Notes: a model not told the origin generated them from the sequence alone. Positions 1-7,117 are shown, numbered from the stretch's first letter. The stretch is DNA of 7,755 nucleotides from CAYNVS01 sp964400725 (GCA_964400725.1 CAYNVS010000084.1:1-7755); one strand, 5' to 3'. Translations and numbers: made by a program.

Positions 1-219
1 AATTTCGGCGACATAGGCGAGCATTAAGATTGGGGAAAGCGCGCCCGTCGCGTAAGTATGCGCGCCGAATGCGGCGCCGACCGCGGAGAATGAATCGGCT
101 GCGCATGGCGACATTGAGGCCGAGCCCGTATATTTAAGCGTCGTTTGGAAACCGGCGAACGGAACGGGATTTTCGGTAGAGCCGTTTGCGCATACGCTTA
201 CGACCGATACGGTCGGCTT
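1..219 (-). other. Incomplete last domain, possibly cohesin-like
   Basis: Residues 2286-2358 begin after the Big_1-like domain with KPTVSVVSVCANG and contain VPFAGFQTTLKYTGSAS, then two Cys (2294 and 2324), then GALSPILMLAYVAEI. A G-[FI]-Q-x(2)-L-x-Y strand early in a beta domain, followed later by a hydrophobic strand, is reminiscent of cohesin domains. The domain is cut by the window edge, so the call is weak. If correct, dockerin-like and cohesin-like modules lie at the two ends of this reading frame. Confidence 0.3.
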
Positions 220-3200
220 GCGGACTCCTATTATCAGCGAGTCTTCCGCTTCGCCGCTTTGCGCCGTAATCGTAACTTCGCCTAGTTGAGACGCCGCGTA
301 AAAATTAATTATTACGACGCCTGAGTCGTCGGGCGTAGCCGCGGATGCGGCGCTAAGCGTTCCAAGGCCGGCTGGCGACATCGTAAATTCTACGATGGTT
401 CCTTTGGGAACGGGGCCTCCGGCGTAGCGCTCCAGCGCCGCGGAGATAATAGAAACGCCGGTCGATGCGACTACGTTAGTCGGGTCTGCGGAAAGCTTTA
501 GTTTATTAGCCGAGTTTGGGTCGCGATAAGATATGCGGCGCGTAATCTCGGTCGTTAAGCCTGACAGGTCGGCGGCGATTACCGTTATTACGTTTAAACC
601 GGCGGCGAGCGGCAAATCCTGCGCAAACGCTCCGGATTCGTCCAACTGCGGCGCGAACTGCGTAAGAACGTCGTTGACTTTTATTGTAACCGCCGGATTG
701 GCCAGCCCTATGTCGTCGGTCGCCTTGCCGGCGATATGAAGCAGATTGACCGTAGTCGTTCCGTCCTGAGGCGGTTCGGTTACTTCAAGAACCGGCGTAT
801 TGACGTCCTCAAGACGAATTTTGCCTTCCCACAAGCCCTCGTTCCCGGCCTTGTCCGCAGCTTCAATCTTAACCGCGTTATCGCCGAGCTCAAGGTTTAT
901 TTCCGTAAAGAATTCGGCTGATTGCGAAGCGTAGTTGACGGGCGTTAAGGCGACGCCGTTGAGCGTAACCGCCGCGGCAAGAGATGCGGGCTCGTCGATG
1001 TTGTCGGTCGCCGTAAATTTAAGCGTTTGTTTGCGGGCGTTGACGGTCGGCTGCGGCGACGTAACTTGGATTACCGGTTTCTCGTTGTCCGCGAACGTTA
1101 TTGTATAAGTCTTTTCTCCGATATTTCCGCTTGCGTCCTTGGCTTTGAAAACCGCTTCGTTATCGCCCAGATTTAGGTCGAATTCCACGGTAAAAACGCC
1201 GGTTAATTCGGAATAGTCGCACGGCAGCTCCGCCGCTGCGTTTAGCGCGAGAATTACCGACAATCCTTCGGCTCCGAAGTCGTCCGTTACTGTTCCCGTC
1301 GCTTTAACGCGCTTTTTATAAAGAATAAGCGGCGATGGCGGCGAAACCGTAGTCGTTCCGTCCGTCGCTTCAACGAGGGCGACGATTGGTTTTCCTTTGT
1401 CGGCTAAATTGAGAGAAAGAGACGCTTCGTCGCTTTCTAAATCGGCCAAATCCTTCGCCTTCGCCTTAATTTTATTGGCTCCGAGCTTAGGAAGAGTAAT
1501 CTCGACGCCGAATTTGCCGTCGTCCGCGATGTCCGCGCCGAGAATCGCGTAAGTCTGTCCGTCTTCGATTTCAATCTGCACGCCCGCTACGCCGACGTTG
1601 TCTTTCGCGATTCCGGTAAGCGTCTGTTTTTTGTCGAATACGTCGGGTCCCATAGGTCCGGTTATGCTGATTGTCGGTTTCTCGTCGTCCGTAAGTTTGG
1701 TCGTCTTGCGGGAGCTCGCTTTGGCTCCTTTTTCGTCGGTCGCAGTCGCTATTACGTCGTTGCCGCCGAGCTCAAGAACGACCGTCGCCGAGAATTTGCA
1801 TCCGCCTTCGGCGGCCTTTTCGGTCGCGGCCTCAACCGGCGTAAGTTTGTTGACGGCAATCGCGACGCTTCCTTTGGCGCAGTCGCCGTCCGGGTCGTCG
1901 TACGTTCCCGAAACCGCGAGCGTTTTGCTCTTTACGCTCTCCGGTACGTCGTTAAGCGCGATAGCAGGGGCTCGGTTAGCCGTCGAGAAGTCTATGAACG
2001 CCGGTACGCCCTTTAAAATAACCGCGGCGGATACGCCGTCAGGATTTTCCGGGTAGTTGTCTTTGTCGAGAACGCCGTCGTTGTTAAGGTCGATGTCAAC
2101 GTAGTTTTTAAGAAGCGACAGCGGCGCGATTCCGCCCAAAGCCTCAAGCGGCTGACCGAGAATGCCGCACGGAATAATTCCGCCTAGCAGTCCGTCGTCA
2201 AGCTGCAATCCTCCGGTTCGCAGCGGGCTTAGGGTAAACGCCGACTCGATTTGCGTTTCGGTGATGGTTAGAGAAATGACGGTTCCTTTGTCGTCAAGCG
2301 GCAGCGACAGCGTAAAGTTGGCGGGACCTCCGCGAAGTTTTACTTTGCCTTCCGCGTCCGCGCTTACCGTCGCGTCCGCAAAGTCTATCAACAGTTTGCC
2401 GTCCTTGTCGTAAGTCGCCGGATCGATGGCGAAAATTTCGCTTCCGCTGAAGTTGTCGTTTGGGTCGCCGTCGGTATCTTTGCCCAGATACCCTTTAATG
2501 GCGACTTTGCCTGACTCGCCCGCGGCTGGAAGACGGTCCATACCGTTGAATTGCAGCAGCAATATGACGCTTCCTTTGCTGATAGCGTCGGTCAGGCTTT
2601 CGTTTGCGAGCTTTCCAAGGGAAGCCGCGCCGTTATCAGGGCCGTCATGGGGCGTCGGGCTGCGTCCCGCGTCAAGGTCGAAGCCGGTTTTATCGTCCGC
2701 GATTTGCAGATAATTTACGACGACAATCGGGTTGGGGTCGACCGCGGCGCCGGTAAATTCGTTCATCTCCATTTCGCCTTCAACCGCCTCGATGTCGTTG
2801 TCGCCGTTGTTATGAGAGCGCGCGCTGGAGTCGGAGCATCCGGCGGCGAAAATTATAAGAGAAAGCGAAACCAAGACCGCCAGCGCGCCTGCGCGGGCTA
2901 AAATTTTGCGCCTGCGCCGCCACGCCGCGACGCCCGCAAAAAACAGACCGAGCATGAAAACGGCGTCTGAGCCGCCCGATTCGCAGCCAAGGCAGCCGCT
3001 AAGGTTGCTCAAGCTGTCGAGGACGCTTCCCGGAGGCCCGTCGGCTCCGCCTTTTACGACGGTCGCCGCGCCCGTAGATGCGTTATAATCCAGCGTCATA
3101 ATTTGGTAGCTGACGCGGGGATTGCCGTATGCGTCGATAAAGTTGTTGTCGGTAACGGCGACGACCAAACGGTTCTGTCCGTTTGCAAGCGAAGAGGCGG

Positions 3201-6200
3201 GAATCGCGCCGCTCCATTGCAGGCTTCCGGCTTTAGTCCAAGCCGTAATCGTCGGGTTGGCAAGCTGAGTAGGAGCCGTTTCGGGTTCGGTTATCGGGCC
3301 GAGATAAACGGCGTACGTATAATTTACGCTTCCGCCCGTTCCGGTATGCAGGTCTGTTACGTACCCCTTGAACGACAAATCGCCGGTCGTCGTTCCGGCG
3401 GGCGAAACGATCGCTATGCTCGCCTGAAGATCGCCCAGCAGGCTGATGAATTCGGAGTCGGGGTCGATTACGTCAACTTGATTTATTCGCGTTCCGCTGC
3501 CGGGAAGGTCGAAACGGCTGAACTTTGAGGCGAACATCGGCAGCACGAGATTGAAGAGGTTGGGCATGTTCGCGCGCAGCGTGTCCTCGTTAAGAACGAA
3601 CGCCGACCAGACCAAATCAGTATGCACTTCCGGCGTCCCTATGGCGATGGACAAATAGTCCGGGTTGTAAGGCTCGCCGCTTGCGTTATAAGTCAGCGAA
3701 GCGGGCGCGAAGAGAGTTACGGCGACGTCGAATAACTTTGTAGAGTATTTGCCGTCTTTTGCGACGTCGGCGAAGAAGGATAAAATAATATCGCCGCCTC
3801 GCACGCGCAGACCGGCGGGCGAGCCGACGCCGTTCACCGTAACAGGAAGGCGGGGGTGCATTTTTATTATAATCGGAGTTCCCAGCGGAACTATTTGCTG
3901 AACGTCGGTTCTGGCCATATTGGAAAGCTCCGGCACGAAGACGCTGAACGAGCCGGTGTCAAGCGTAAGCGCGTTTCCGACCATAGCTTGATTAATGGTC
4001 ATGTCGAGCGTTCCCTGCGCCCATTCGAGGTAAACGAATCCGTTAATCAAATCGTCGTTTACGGCGATTTGCATCGTGCGCTTTTTGCCGTTCTTATCGA
4101 GCATTGTAAGAGACGCCCGCGTCCCCGCGTCGGGGTTGGGGGTAACAAAGCTGCCCCACGAGTCGTAAACGTCCTGCGCAAGCGGGTTAGCGGCGGTAGA
4201 AGGGCAGGGGAGGAAGTCCGCCGGATCGGCGGTTTCTTCGTTCGGCTTATCGGTGTATTTGCCGGAGTCCGGACATGGGTTTTGAGTGAATTCCGTCCAT
4301 AATTTTATCCCGCCGGTAGAATTGGCTGCGCTTGCGATGTAAAGCGAAAACTCCGTATTGGCGTATGTAAGCAGCGGCTTGGTCAGCATGCTCGTTACGT
4401 TGCCGAGAATGGTATTGATTTGGTTCTTAAAGGCGTCGGCCATCGCGCTTTGAATGGAGCTTTTAAACAGATTGATAATCCAGTTGGCGACGGAGCAGGT
4501 TTTAAGCTGCAGCGTAAAGCCGTTAAGCGTTACGTTGACGGAATTAGCCACCGCAACCATTGTCGGGCCGTTTGCGCCGTCCACAAAATCGGCCTTTAAA
4601 GTAATAACGGCGGGCGCGGAAAGGGCGTACGCGTCGTCGCCGCCGCCGCAGACTAAAAATATCGGGTGCATGTATAAATCGACGAAAAGCGAAGTAATAG
4701 TCATGCTGATGTCGATGTGTCCGGCCGCGTCTATTCCCATCGTAACTTTTACGTCCTGATTGCATCCCCAGCGGCTCGTAGGCGGATTGAACGGTCCTGT
4801 GGAAGCCGGGTTCCACCGCGCGTTTACGCCCGGATCGCAGAAGGAAACGCCCAGCACGTCCACCGTTACGCCCGACTGCGTAACCGTTTGCTTGATGGTC
4901 GAGCCGTCCATCGCCTCCACCTGTTCTTCAATCAGTCCGGCGAAAGCGGAAAGCGCTTCAGGCCCAAGCCCTAGTCCCAAAGCGTTCTTAACCGCGCTTT
5001 TGCGCTTTGCGAACCGCCCTACCAGCGCGGATTGTATGTCGGCGTTCTCGTTGCCGAGTTCGTCCAAGGCCGTAACCTTAAGCAGCTTAAGGTCTGGCGC
5101 GGCAAGCGACGAGGCGGGAATTATAAAGCTGAACGCGGTAAAGTCCTCGTTGGCGTCTATTCCGATTTCTATTCCGTCGAAGTACGCTTTCATCGACGCA
5201 ACCGAAGTATAAAGGTCGCGCGCGCTTCCCGTAACCGTTATAGCCGAAGAGCCGTCGTAATTTCCCTTGCCGGGCTCGTTGAACTGCCCCGAGTTGGAGA
5301 CGCTTGCGCCGCGTCTGAAATTAAGAGTAATTTCAGGCCCTTCTACGTCCTGAATGACGGTAATCGAATCGCTCGCCTTGTTTCCCGCGTTGTCCCGCGC
5401 TTCCGCTTTAACGGCGTTGCCCCGCGGGATGAGCCCCATAGGCCCAAGCGAGAACGCGTCGCCCGTAATTACGGCCTCGTAGCCGTTTACCGTTACCGAT
5501 TTTACGCCGCTGGTCGCGTCGCGGACAACGCCTTTAATAAATACGGTTGGGGCGTTAGTTACTACGTCGTCAACTCCGCCTTCCGGTACGAACTTGTACC
5601 CTTCGCGCGAAACCTCGGTAATTACGATGGTCGGAGCCGTCGCGTCGAGCGTTGCGTAAAACGCCGCTTCAATACGGTTGCCGGCAAGGTCTTCGGCGAT
5701 TATAGTCAGCCCGTTGCTTCCCTCCTGAAGAGGGTAGTTAGTTATTGCGAATGAAATTCCGGTTTTTGTCGAGCCGTCCGGAACTCCGTTGACGCTTATA
5801 ATTTTAACCGTTTCGGAAATTCCTATAACCCAGTCGTAGGGCGATTTGGATACGAATTCGTCGGACAACAAAACCAGAACCGGATTCGCAAAGTCGCCGA
5901 TTATCTCAACAGGGTCGGTTGATTTGGAATTTCCCGCCATATCGACCGCTTCCGCGACGAAGAAGTTGGAGCCTTCCGCAATCGGAACGGTTATCTCGAA
6001 CGTATTGTCCGCAAAATTCAACGCCGCTCTCGCGCCGTTTACTTCTATGTAATTCATCCCGTATTCGTCGCCGAATTTGCCTTTTAGTTTAATCGACGTT
6101 TTATTTGCGTAATTAGGCGGTTCATCGAAGGAAACCGAAGGCGGAACGTTGTCGTAAACGACCGCGACTTTTGCCGGCCCGCTTATATTGCCGACTTTAT

Positions 6201-7074
6201 CCATGGCCGTAACCGAAATTTCGTTCAAGCCTTGCGCCGGAAAAACAACCGCGCATCCCCACATGTACAATCCGTCGCCCATATCTATTAGCGAGGCTTC
6301 GACTCCGTTAGCCCATACGTTGGAAACGCCGTGCAGGTCGAACGCGGTTCCGGACGTTTGGAAGGGATTTTTATTAACGTAACCGCCTTCGTTTGGGACT
6401 GTAATTATTACGCTGGGCGGCGCGTCGTCGAGAGAGACCGTGATTATTGCAGACGTTTCGCCCGTTCGTCCGTAAGAGTCCGTCGCCCGCGCCGAAATGA
6501 AATTGTCTCCGGGCGCCAGCATGATTGGCGCTTCAAACGAGCCGTCCGAATTGATTTGTATCGAAGAAAGCGCGAGCGTGGATTCGTTTTGGAAAATTTC
6601 CAGCGAGCATAAATTCGGACTTTGGTCGTCGGAGACCAAACCTTTCAGCGTCCATGCCGGCGTTTTAACAACGGATCCGTCGCCGGAAAGATAAACGGAA
6701 GGCGATTTGTTAAGACCGTCGAAGACGATTAATCCGGCGGCTCTGCGCGCAATGAGAACCGCGTCGCCTATGTCGAAGGCTCCTCTTGGATTGGGATTTG
6801 GCCTTATATGCTGAGGAGTAAGCTGCGTGGGCGGAATGGACGGGTCTGAAATCAGCGTTCCGGGAGCGACGTCTCCGACGGCCTTGTCTTCTTCCGTCGC
6901 CGGCGACGGATCGGCTATCAGCTGAAAGATTTTTTGAACGTCTAAAGAATCAACGCCCGTCGGATGCGTAAGGTCGCCCAGCTGGTCTGGCGCAGGGTCG
7001 GCCGCAAATAAAAGCGCGGCAAATGCGGTTATGGCGGCGGCCGCGGTTACGGGAAAAAATTTGTTCATTTTCAT
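1..7074 (-). CDS. Giant secreted multidomain surface protein (Ig repeats, BPI/TULIP-like region, internal lipoprotein signal); 3' end outside window
   Basis: I read this frame codon by codon from the ATG at 7074 to base 1 and found no stop, giving at least 2358 residues. The first ATG is chosen because GAGG lies 5 bases upstream; an ATG two codons later (7068) is possible. Order of parts: Sec signal 1-25, dockerin-like 30-118, Ig-like array 119-680, BPI/TULIP-like 690-1215, Ig-like 1216-1335, anchor signal 1359-1390, lipoprotein signal to Cys1413, acidic lipoprotein domain 1414-1700, five Ig-like repeats 1702-2187, Big_1-like 2189-2285, unfinished last domain. Ig repeats are recognised by recurring endings such as AEAVDMAGN and EARDNAGN. 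Such proteins act outside the cell in adhesion, lipid or polymer binding; the ligand is unknown. The two consecutive sorting signals suggest two genes whose stop was lost, or a real fusion. The frame is certain; whether it is one protein is not. Confidence 0.9.
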   Translation of the reverse strand, partial: MKMNKFFPVTAAAAITAFAALLFAADPAPDQLGDLTHPTGVDSLDVQKIFQLIADPSPATEEDKAVGDVAPGTLISDPSIPPTQLTPQHIRPNPNPRGAFDIGDAVLIARRAAGLIVFDGLNKSPSVYLSGDGSVVKTPAWTLKGLVSDDQSPNLCSLEIFQNESTLALSSIQINSDGSFEAPIMLAPGDNFISARATDSYGRTGETSAIITVSLDDAPPSVIITVPNEGGYVNKNPFQTSGTAFDLHGVSNVWANGVEASLIDMGDGLYMWGCAVVFPAQGLNEISVTAMDKVGNISGPAKVAVVYDNVPPSVSFDEPPNYANKTSIKLKGKFGDEYGMNYIEVNGARAALNFADNTFEITVPIAEGSNFFVAEAVDMAGNSKSTDPVEIIGDFANPVLVLLSDEFVSKSPYDWVIGISETVKIISVNGVPDGSTKTGISFAITNYPLQEGSNGLTIIAEDLAGNRIEAAFYATLDATAPTIVITEVSREGYKFVPEGGVDDVVTNAPTVFIKGVVRDATSGVKSVTVNGYEAVITGDAFSLGPMGLIPRGNAVKAEARDNAGNKASDSITVIQDVEGPEITLNFRRGASVSNSGQFNEPGKGNYDGSSAITVTGSARDLYTSVASMKAYFDGIEIGIDANEDFTAFSFIIPASSLAAPDLKLLKVTALDELGNENADIQSALVGRFAKRKSAVKNALGLGLGPEALSAFAGLIEEQVEAMDGSTIKQTVTQSGVTVDVLGVSFCDPGVNARWNPASTGPFNPPTSRWGCNQDVKVTMGIDAAGHIDISMTITSLFVDLYMHPIFLVCGGGDDAYALSAPAVITLKADFVDGANGPTMVAVANSVNVTLNGFTLQLKTCSVANWIINLFKSSIQSAMADAFKNQINTILGNVTSMLTKPLLTYANTEFSLYIASAANSTGGIKLWTEFTQNPCPDSGKYTDKPNEETADPADFLPCPSTAANPLAQDVYDSWGSFVTPNPDAGTRASLTMLDKNGKKRTMQIAVNDDLINGFVYLEWAQGTLDMTINQAMVGNALTLDTGSFSVFVPELSNMARTDVQQIVPLGTPIIIKMHPRLPVTVNGVGSPAGLRVRGGDIILSFFADVAKDGKYSTKLFDVAVTLFAPASLTYNASGEPYNPDYLSIAIGTPEVHTDLVWSAFVLNEDTLRANMPNLFNLVLPMFASKFSRFDLPGSGTRINQVDVIDPDSEFISLLGDLQASIAIVSPAGTTTGDLSFKGYVTDLHTGTGGSVNYTYAVYLGPITEPETAPTQLANPTITAWTKAGSLQWSGAIPASSLANGQNRLVVAVTDNNFIDAYGNPRVSYQIMTLDYNASTGAATVVKGGADGPPGSVLDSLSNLSGCLGCESGGSDAVFMLGLFFAGVAAWRRRRKILARAGALAVLVSLSLIIFAAGCSDSSARSHNNGDNDIEAVEGEMEMNEFTGAAVDPNPIVVVNYLQIADDKTGFDLDAGRSPTPHDGPDNGAASLGKLANESLTDAISKGSVILLLQFNGMDRLPAAGESGKVAIKGYLGKDTDGDPNDNFSGSEIFAIDPATYDKDGKLLIDFADATVSADAEGKVKLRGGPANFTLSLPLDDKGTVISLTITETQIESAFTLSPLRTGGLQLDDGLLGGIIPCGILGQPLEALGGIAPLSLLKNYVDIDLNNDGVLDKDNYPENPDGVSAAVILKGVPAFIDFSTANRAPAIALNDVPESVKSKTLAVSGTYDDPDGDCAKGSVAIAVNKLTPVEAATEKAAEGGCKFSATVVLELGGNDVIATATDEKGAKASSRKTTKLTDDEKPTISITGPMGPDVFDKKQTLTGIAKDNVGVAGVQIEIEDGQTYAILGADIADDGKFGVEITLPKLGANKIKAKAKDLADLESDEASLSLNLADKGKPIVALVEATDGTTTVSPPSPLILYKKRVKATGTVTDDFGAEGLSVILALNAAAELPCDYSELTGVFTVEFDLNLGDNEAVFKAKDASGNIGEKTYTITFADNEKPVIQVTSPQPTVNARKQTLKFTATDNIDEPASLAAAVTLNGVALTPVNYASQSAEFFTEINLELGDNAVKIEAADKAGNEGLWEGKIRLEDVNTPVLEVTEPPQDGTTTVNLLHIAGKATDDIGLANPAVTIKVNDVLTQFAPQLDESGAFAQDLPLAAGLNVITVIAADLSGLTTEITRRISYRDPNSANKLKLSADPTNVVASTGVSIISAALERYAGGPVPKGTIVEFTMSPAGLGTLSAASAATPDDSGVVIINFYAASQLGEVTITAQSGEAEDSLIIGVRKPTVSVVSVCANGSTENPVPFAGFQTTLKYTGSASMSPCAADSFSAVGAAFGAHTYATGALSPILMLAYVAEI
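220..510 (-). other. Big_1 (invasin-type) Ig-like domain
   Basis: Residues 2189-2285 read ANKLKLSADPTNVVASTGVS, then PVPKGTIVEFTMSPAGLGTLS, then a TPDDSGVVIINF strand and GEVTITAQSGEAEDSL. This is the order of Big_1 domains of intimin/invasin-like adhesins: an L.LSADPT start, a PV..GT.V.F middle and a D..G.A...F end followed by G.VT.TA. These domains are rigid structural units in adhesins, not binding sites by themselves. Confidence 0.65.
514..1971 (-). repeat. Second array of five Ig-like domains
   Basis: Residues 1702-2187 contain five repeats of about 95-105 residues: 1702-1798, 1799-1894, 1895-1998, 1999-2092 and 2093-2187. Boundaries are set by KPTISIT, KPIVALV, KPVIQV and TPVLEV starts, and by closing loops TDEKGA, AKDLADLE, KDASGN, AADKAGN and AADLSG. 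Several share an L-x-L-G-[DA]-N turn before the last strand. DGTTTV occurs twice, at the starts of two repeats. The repeats are more alike one another than those of the upstream array, which suggests separate amplification. The likely role is a stalk holding the C-terminal domains away from the membrane. Confidence 0.75.
1975..2835 (-). other. N-terminal acidic domain of the lipoprotein part, function unknown
   Basis: Residues 1414-1700 follow the lipidated Cys. The segment starts with an acidic tether (DNDIEAVEGEMEMNE). It continues with DNGAASLGKLANESLTDAI and VILLLQFNGMD, a long stretch of alternating beta strands (KVKLRGGPANFTLSLPL) and a Gly/Leu-rich part (LDDGLLGGIIPCGIL). An N-terminal DN..LG.LAN motif followed by beta strands reminds me of uncharacterised lipoproteins from Myxococcota-type genomes, but I cannot name a family. 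It may be a sugar- or lipid-binding beta domain; no catalytic motif was recognised. Confidence 0.45.
2029..2100 (-). other. Calcium-binding loop, EF-hand or thrombospondin type-3-like
   Basis: Residues 1659-1682 include D1662-L-N1664-N-D1666-G1667-V-L-D1670, which fits the DxNxDGxxD calcium loop. It continues as KDNYPENPDG, the D-N-x-P ending typical of thrombospondin type-3 repeats. Only one copy is present. It would stabilise the linker between the lipoprotein domain and the Ig array in the presence of calcium. Confidence 0.6.
2836..2919 (-). other. Lipoprotein signal peptide with lipobox, inside the frame
   Basis: Residues 1386-1413 have a basic n-region (RRRRK..AR), a hydrophobic core (ALAVLVSLSLII) and the lipobox FAAGC, with the acceptor Cys1413 encoded at 2836-2838. 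The next residues, SDSSARSHNNGDND, form a flexible polar tether. Ser at +2 would favour the outer membrane by the E. coli rule. The possible in-frame start is the ATG at 2955 (Met1374), which has no clear Shine-Dalgarno and would put the upstream protein's membrane segment in front of the signal. A GTG at 2923 would give a more normal leader, but only if one base of the A4T4 run is removed. Confidence 0.75.
2898..2907 (-). other. Possible frameshift point at an A4T4 run with an adjacent out-of-frame TAG
   Basis: On the coding strand the junction reads CGC AAA ATT TTA GCC. Removing one base from the A4T4 run (2900-2907) gives CGC AAA TTT TAG. The upstream protein would then end RRRRKF-stop, exactly where anchor-type proteins usually end. 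With that change the lipoprotein frame would be served by the GTG at 2923, producing MAAQAQILARAG before the hydrophobic core. The two genes would overlap by about 26 bases. An extra base in the run gives no such neat ending. Confidence 0.45.
2905..3000 (-). other. MYXO-CTERM/Synergist-CTERM-like C-terminal sorting signal, internal to the frame
   Basis: Residues 1359-1390 read SGCLGCESGGSDAVF, then a hydrophobic segment MLGLFFAGVAAW, then RRRRK. A Cys/Gly motif, one short membrane helix and a basic cluster is the layout of tripartite C-terminal sorting signals (MYXO-CTERM, Synergist-CTERM, GlyGly-CTERM). These normally end within a few residues of the Arg cluster and are processed by rhombosortase- or archaeosortase-type enzymes. 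Here the frame continues instead of stopping, which is the main anomaly of the window. The exact subfamily cannot be settled by eye. Confidence 0.7.
3070..3429 (-). other. Ig-like domain between the BPI-like region and the anchor
   Basis: Residues 1216-1335 form a beta-rich domain: SPAGTTTGDLSFKGYVTD, then alternating strands, ending with NGQNRLVVAVTDNN (1298-1311). That ending is the turn and strand seen at the end of Glucodextranase_B-like and other bacterial Ig-like repeats. It is followed by a Gly/Pro/Ser linker (GGADGPPGS) that leads into the anchor. Confidence 0.5.
3430..5007 (-). other. BPI/LBP-like (TULIP superfamily) two-half lipid-binding region
   Basis: Residues 690-1215 are not Ig-like. 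The first half has alternating hydrophobic strands (VTMGIDAAGHIDISMTIT, 777-794), then the helix CSVANWIINLFKSSIQSAM (860-878). This matches the W-L-x-x-L-F-x(3)-I-E-S helix of animal BPI and LBP as I remember them. The second half contains NDDLINGFVYLEWAQGTL (1006-1023), similar in position and style to the SDYxFNTAxLVYxExG segment of the BPI C-terminal barrel. It ends with a helix and a FDLP motif (1188-1191), where BPI has FPLP, before strands ending in LLGDL. The total length of about 500 residues also fits two TULIP barrels. Known TULIP proteins bind lipids such as lipopolysaccharide or phospholipids in a hydrophobic groove. Cys746, 771, 809, 860, 934 and 957 could form disulfides after export. 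The assignment is from remembered sequences, not a profile search. Confidence 0.55.
5035..6720 (-). repeat. Array of about six Ig-like domains (Glucodextranase_B/Big type)
   Basis: Residues 119-680 hold about six beta-sandwich repeats of 80-105 residues, with approximate boundaries 122-218, 219-306, 307-388, 389-478, 479-574 and 575-680. Most start with an APPSV-type Pro-rich strand (DAPPSVIIT, NVPPSVSF, TAPTIVIT) and have a central VNG turn. They finish with a D-x(2)-G-[NR] loop: ATDSYGR (D199), TAMDKVGN (D292), EAVDMAGN (D378), AEDLAGN (D462), ARDNAGN (D561), TALDELGN (D671). This pattern is typical of bacterial Ig-like spacer domains of cell-surface proteins. The repeats diverge in sequence, so recent duplication is unlikely. 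They probably form a stalk that presents the following BPI-like region. Confidence 0.75.
6721..6987 (-). other. Dockerin-like duplicated segment
   Basis: Residues 30-118 contain two related units. The first is GD..HPTGVDSLDVQKIFQLIA (33-54). The second is a GDVAP motif (67-71), then GAFDIGDAVLIARRAAGL (98-115) after a proline-rich insert. Each pairs a polar turn followed by a D-[LI]-x-D helix start with a hydrophobic helix, the pattern of type I dockerins and related EF-hand-like modules. The calcium loops are weaker than in classical dockerins, because the usual run of Asp and Asn is incomplete. The likely role is protein-protein docking or structural capping after the signal peptide. The insert between the units is longer than usual, so the call is tentative. 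Confidence 0.5.
7000..7074 (-). other. N-terminal Sec signal peptide
   Basis: Residues 1-25 have a short basic start (MKMNK), a hydrophobic core rich in Ala, Ile, Phe and Leu (residues 9-23), and a small-residue end (FAA) before the acidic, proline-rich DPAPD. There is no Cys near the end, so signal peptidase I cleavage after Ala24 or Ala25 is expected. The first part of the frame is therefore exported. Confidence 0.8.
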
Positions 7075-7079
7075 TTCAG

Positions 7080-7083
7080 CCTC
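7080..7083 (-). promoter_or_regulatory. Ribosome binding site of the giant frame
   Basis: GAGG on the minus strand lies 5 bases before the ATG at 7074 and 11 bases before the alternative ATG at 7068, which favours 7074. Confidence 0.6.
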
Positions 7084-7090
7084 GCGCGTC

Positions 7091-7117
7091 AAAAAAAATT
7101 AGCCGGACGTTTTTTTT
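7091..7117 (-). promoter_or_regulatory. A8/T8 inverted repeat in the 5' leader of the giant frame
   Basis: On the coding strand eight A, then eleven bases containing TCCGG, then eight T, ending 16 bases before the start codon. In RNA the A and U tracts could pair. The U8 tract resembles the end of an intrinsic terminator, but the stem has no GC pairs, so a leader hairpin or flexible spacer is as likely. Confidence 0.3.

Noticed and set aside
2761..2955. ATG at 2955 as a true separate lipoprotein start
   Set aside because: No ribosome binding site precedes it, and the leader would contain the anchor's hydrophobic segment plus the lipoprotein core. The two-gene reading works better with the GTG at 2923 and a one-base change.
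4544..4816. 90-residue minus-strand open frame in another phase
   Set aside because: It lies inside the BPI-like region in a different frame, and its Arg-rich composition is that of a shadow frame.
533..4974. Many other plus-strand open frames of 60-150 residues across the region
   Set aside because: All lie antisense to the minus-strand frame. The coding strand seldom uses codons that create stops on the opposite strand, which leaves long empty frames. None has a recognisable domain.
5032..5754. 240-residue plus-strand open frame
   Set aside because: It is exactly antisense to the Ig-like repeats and start of the BPI-like region. Its product is rich in Arg, Val, Tyr and Asn without domain pattern, and it has no credible ribosome binding site.
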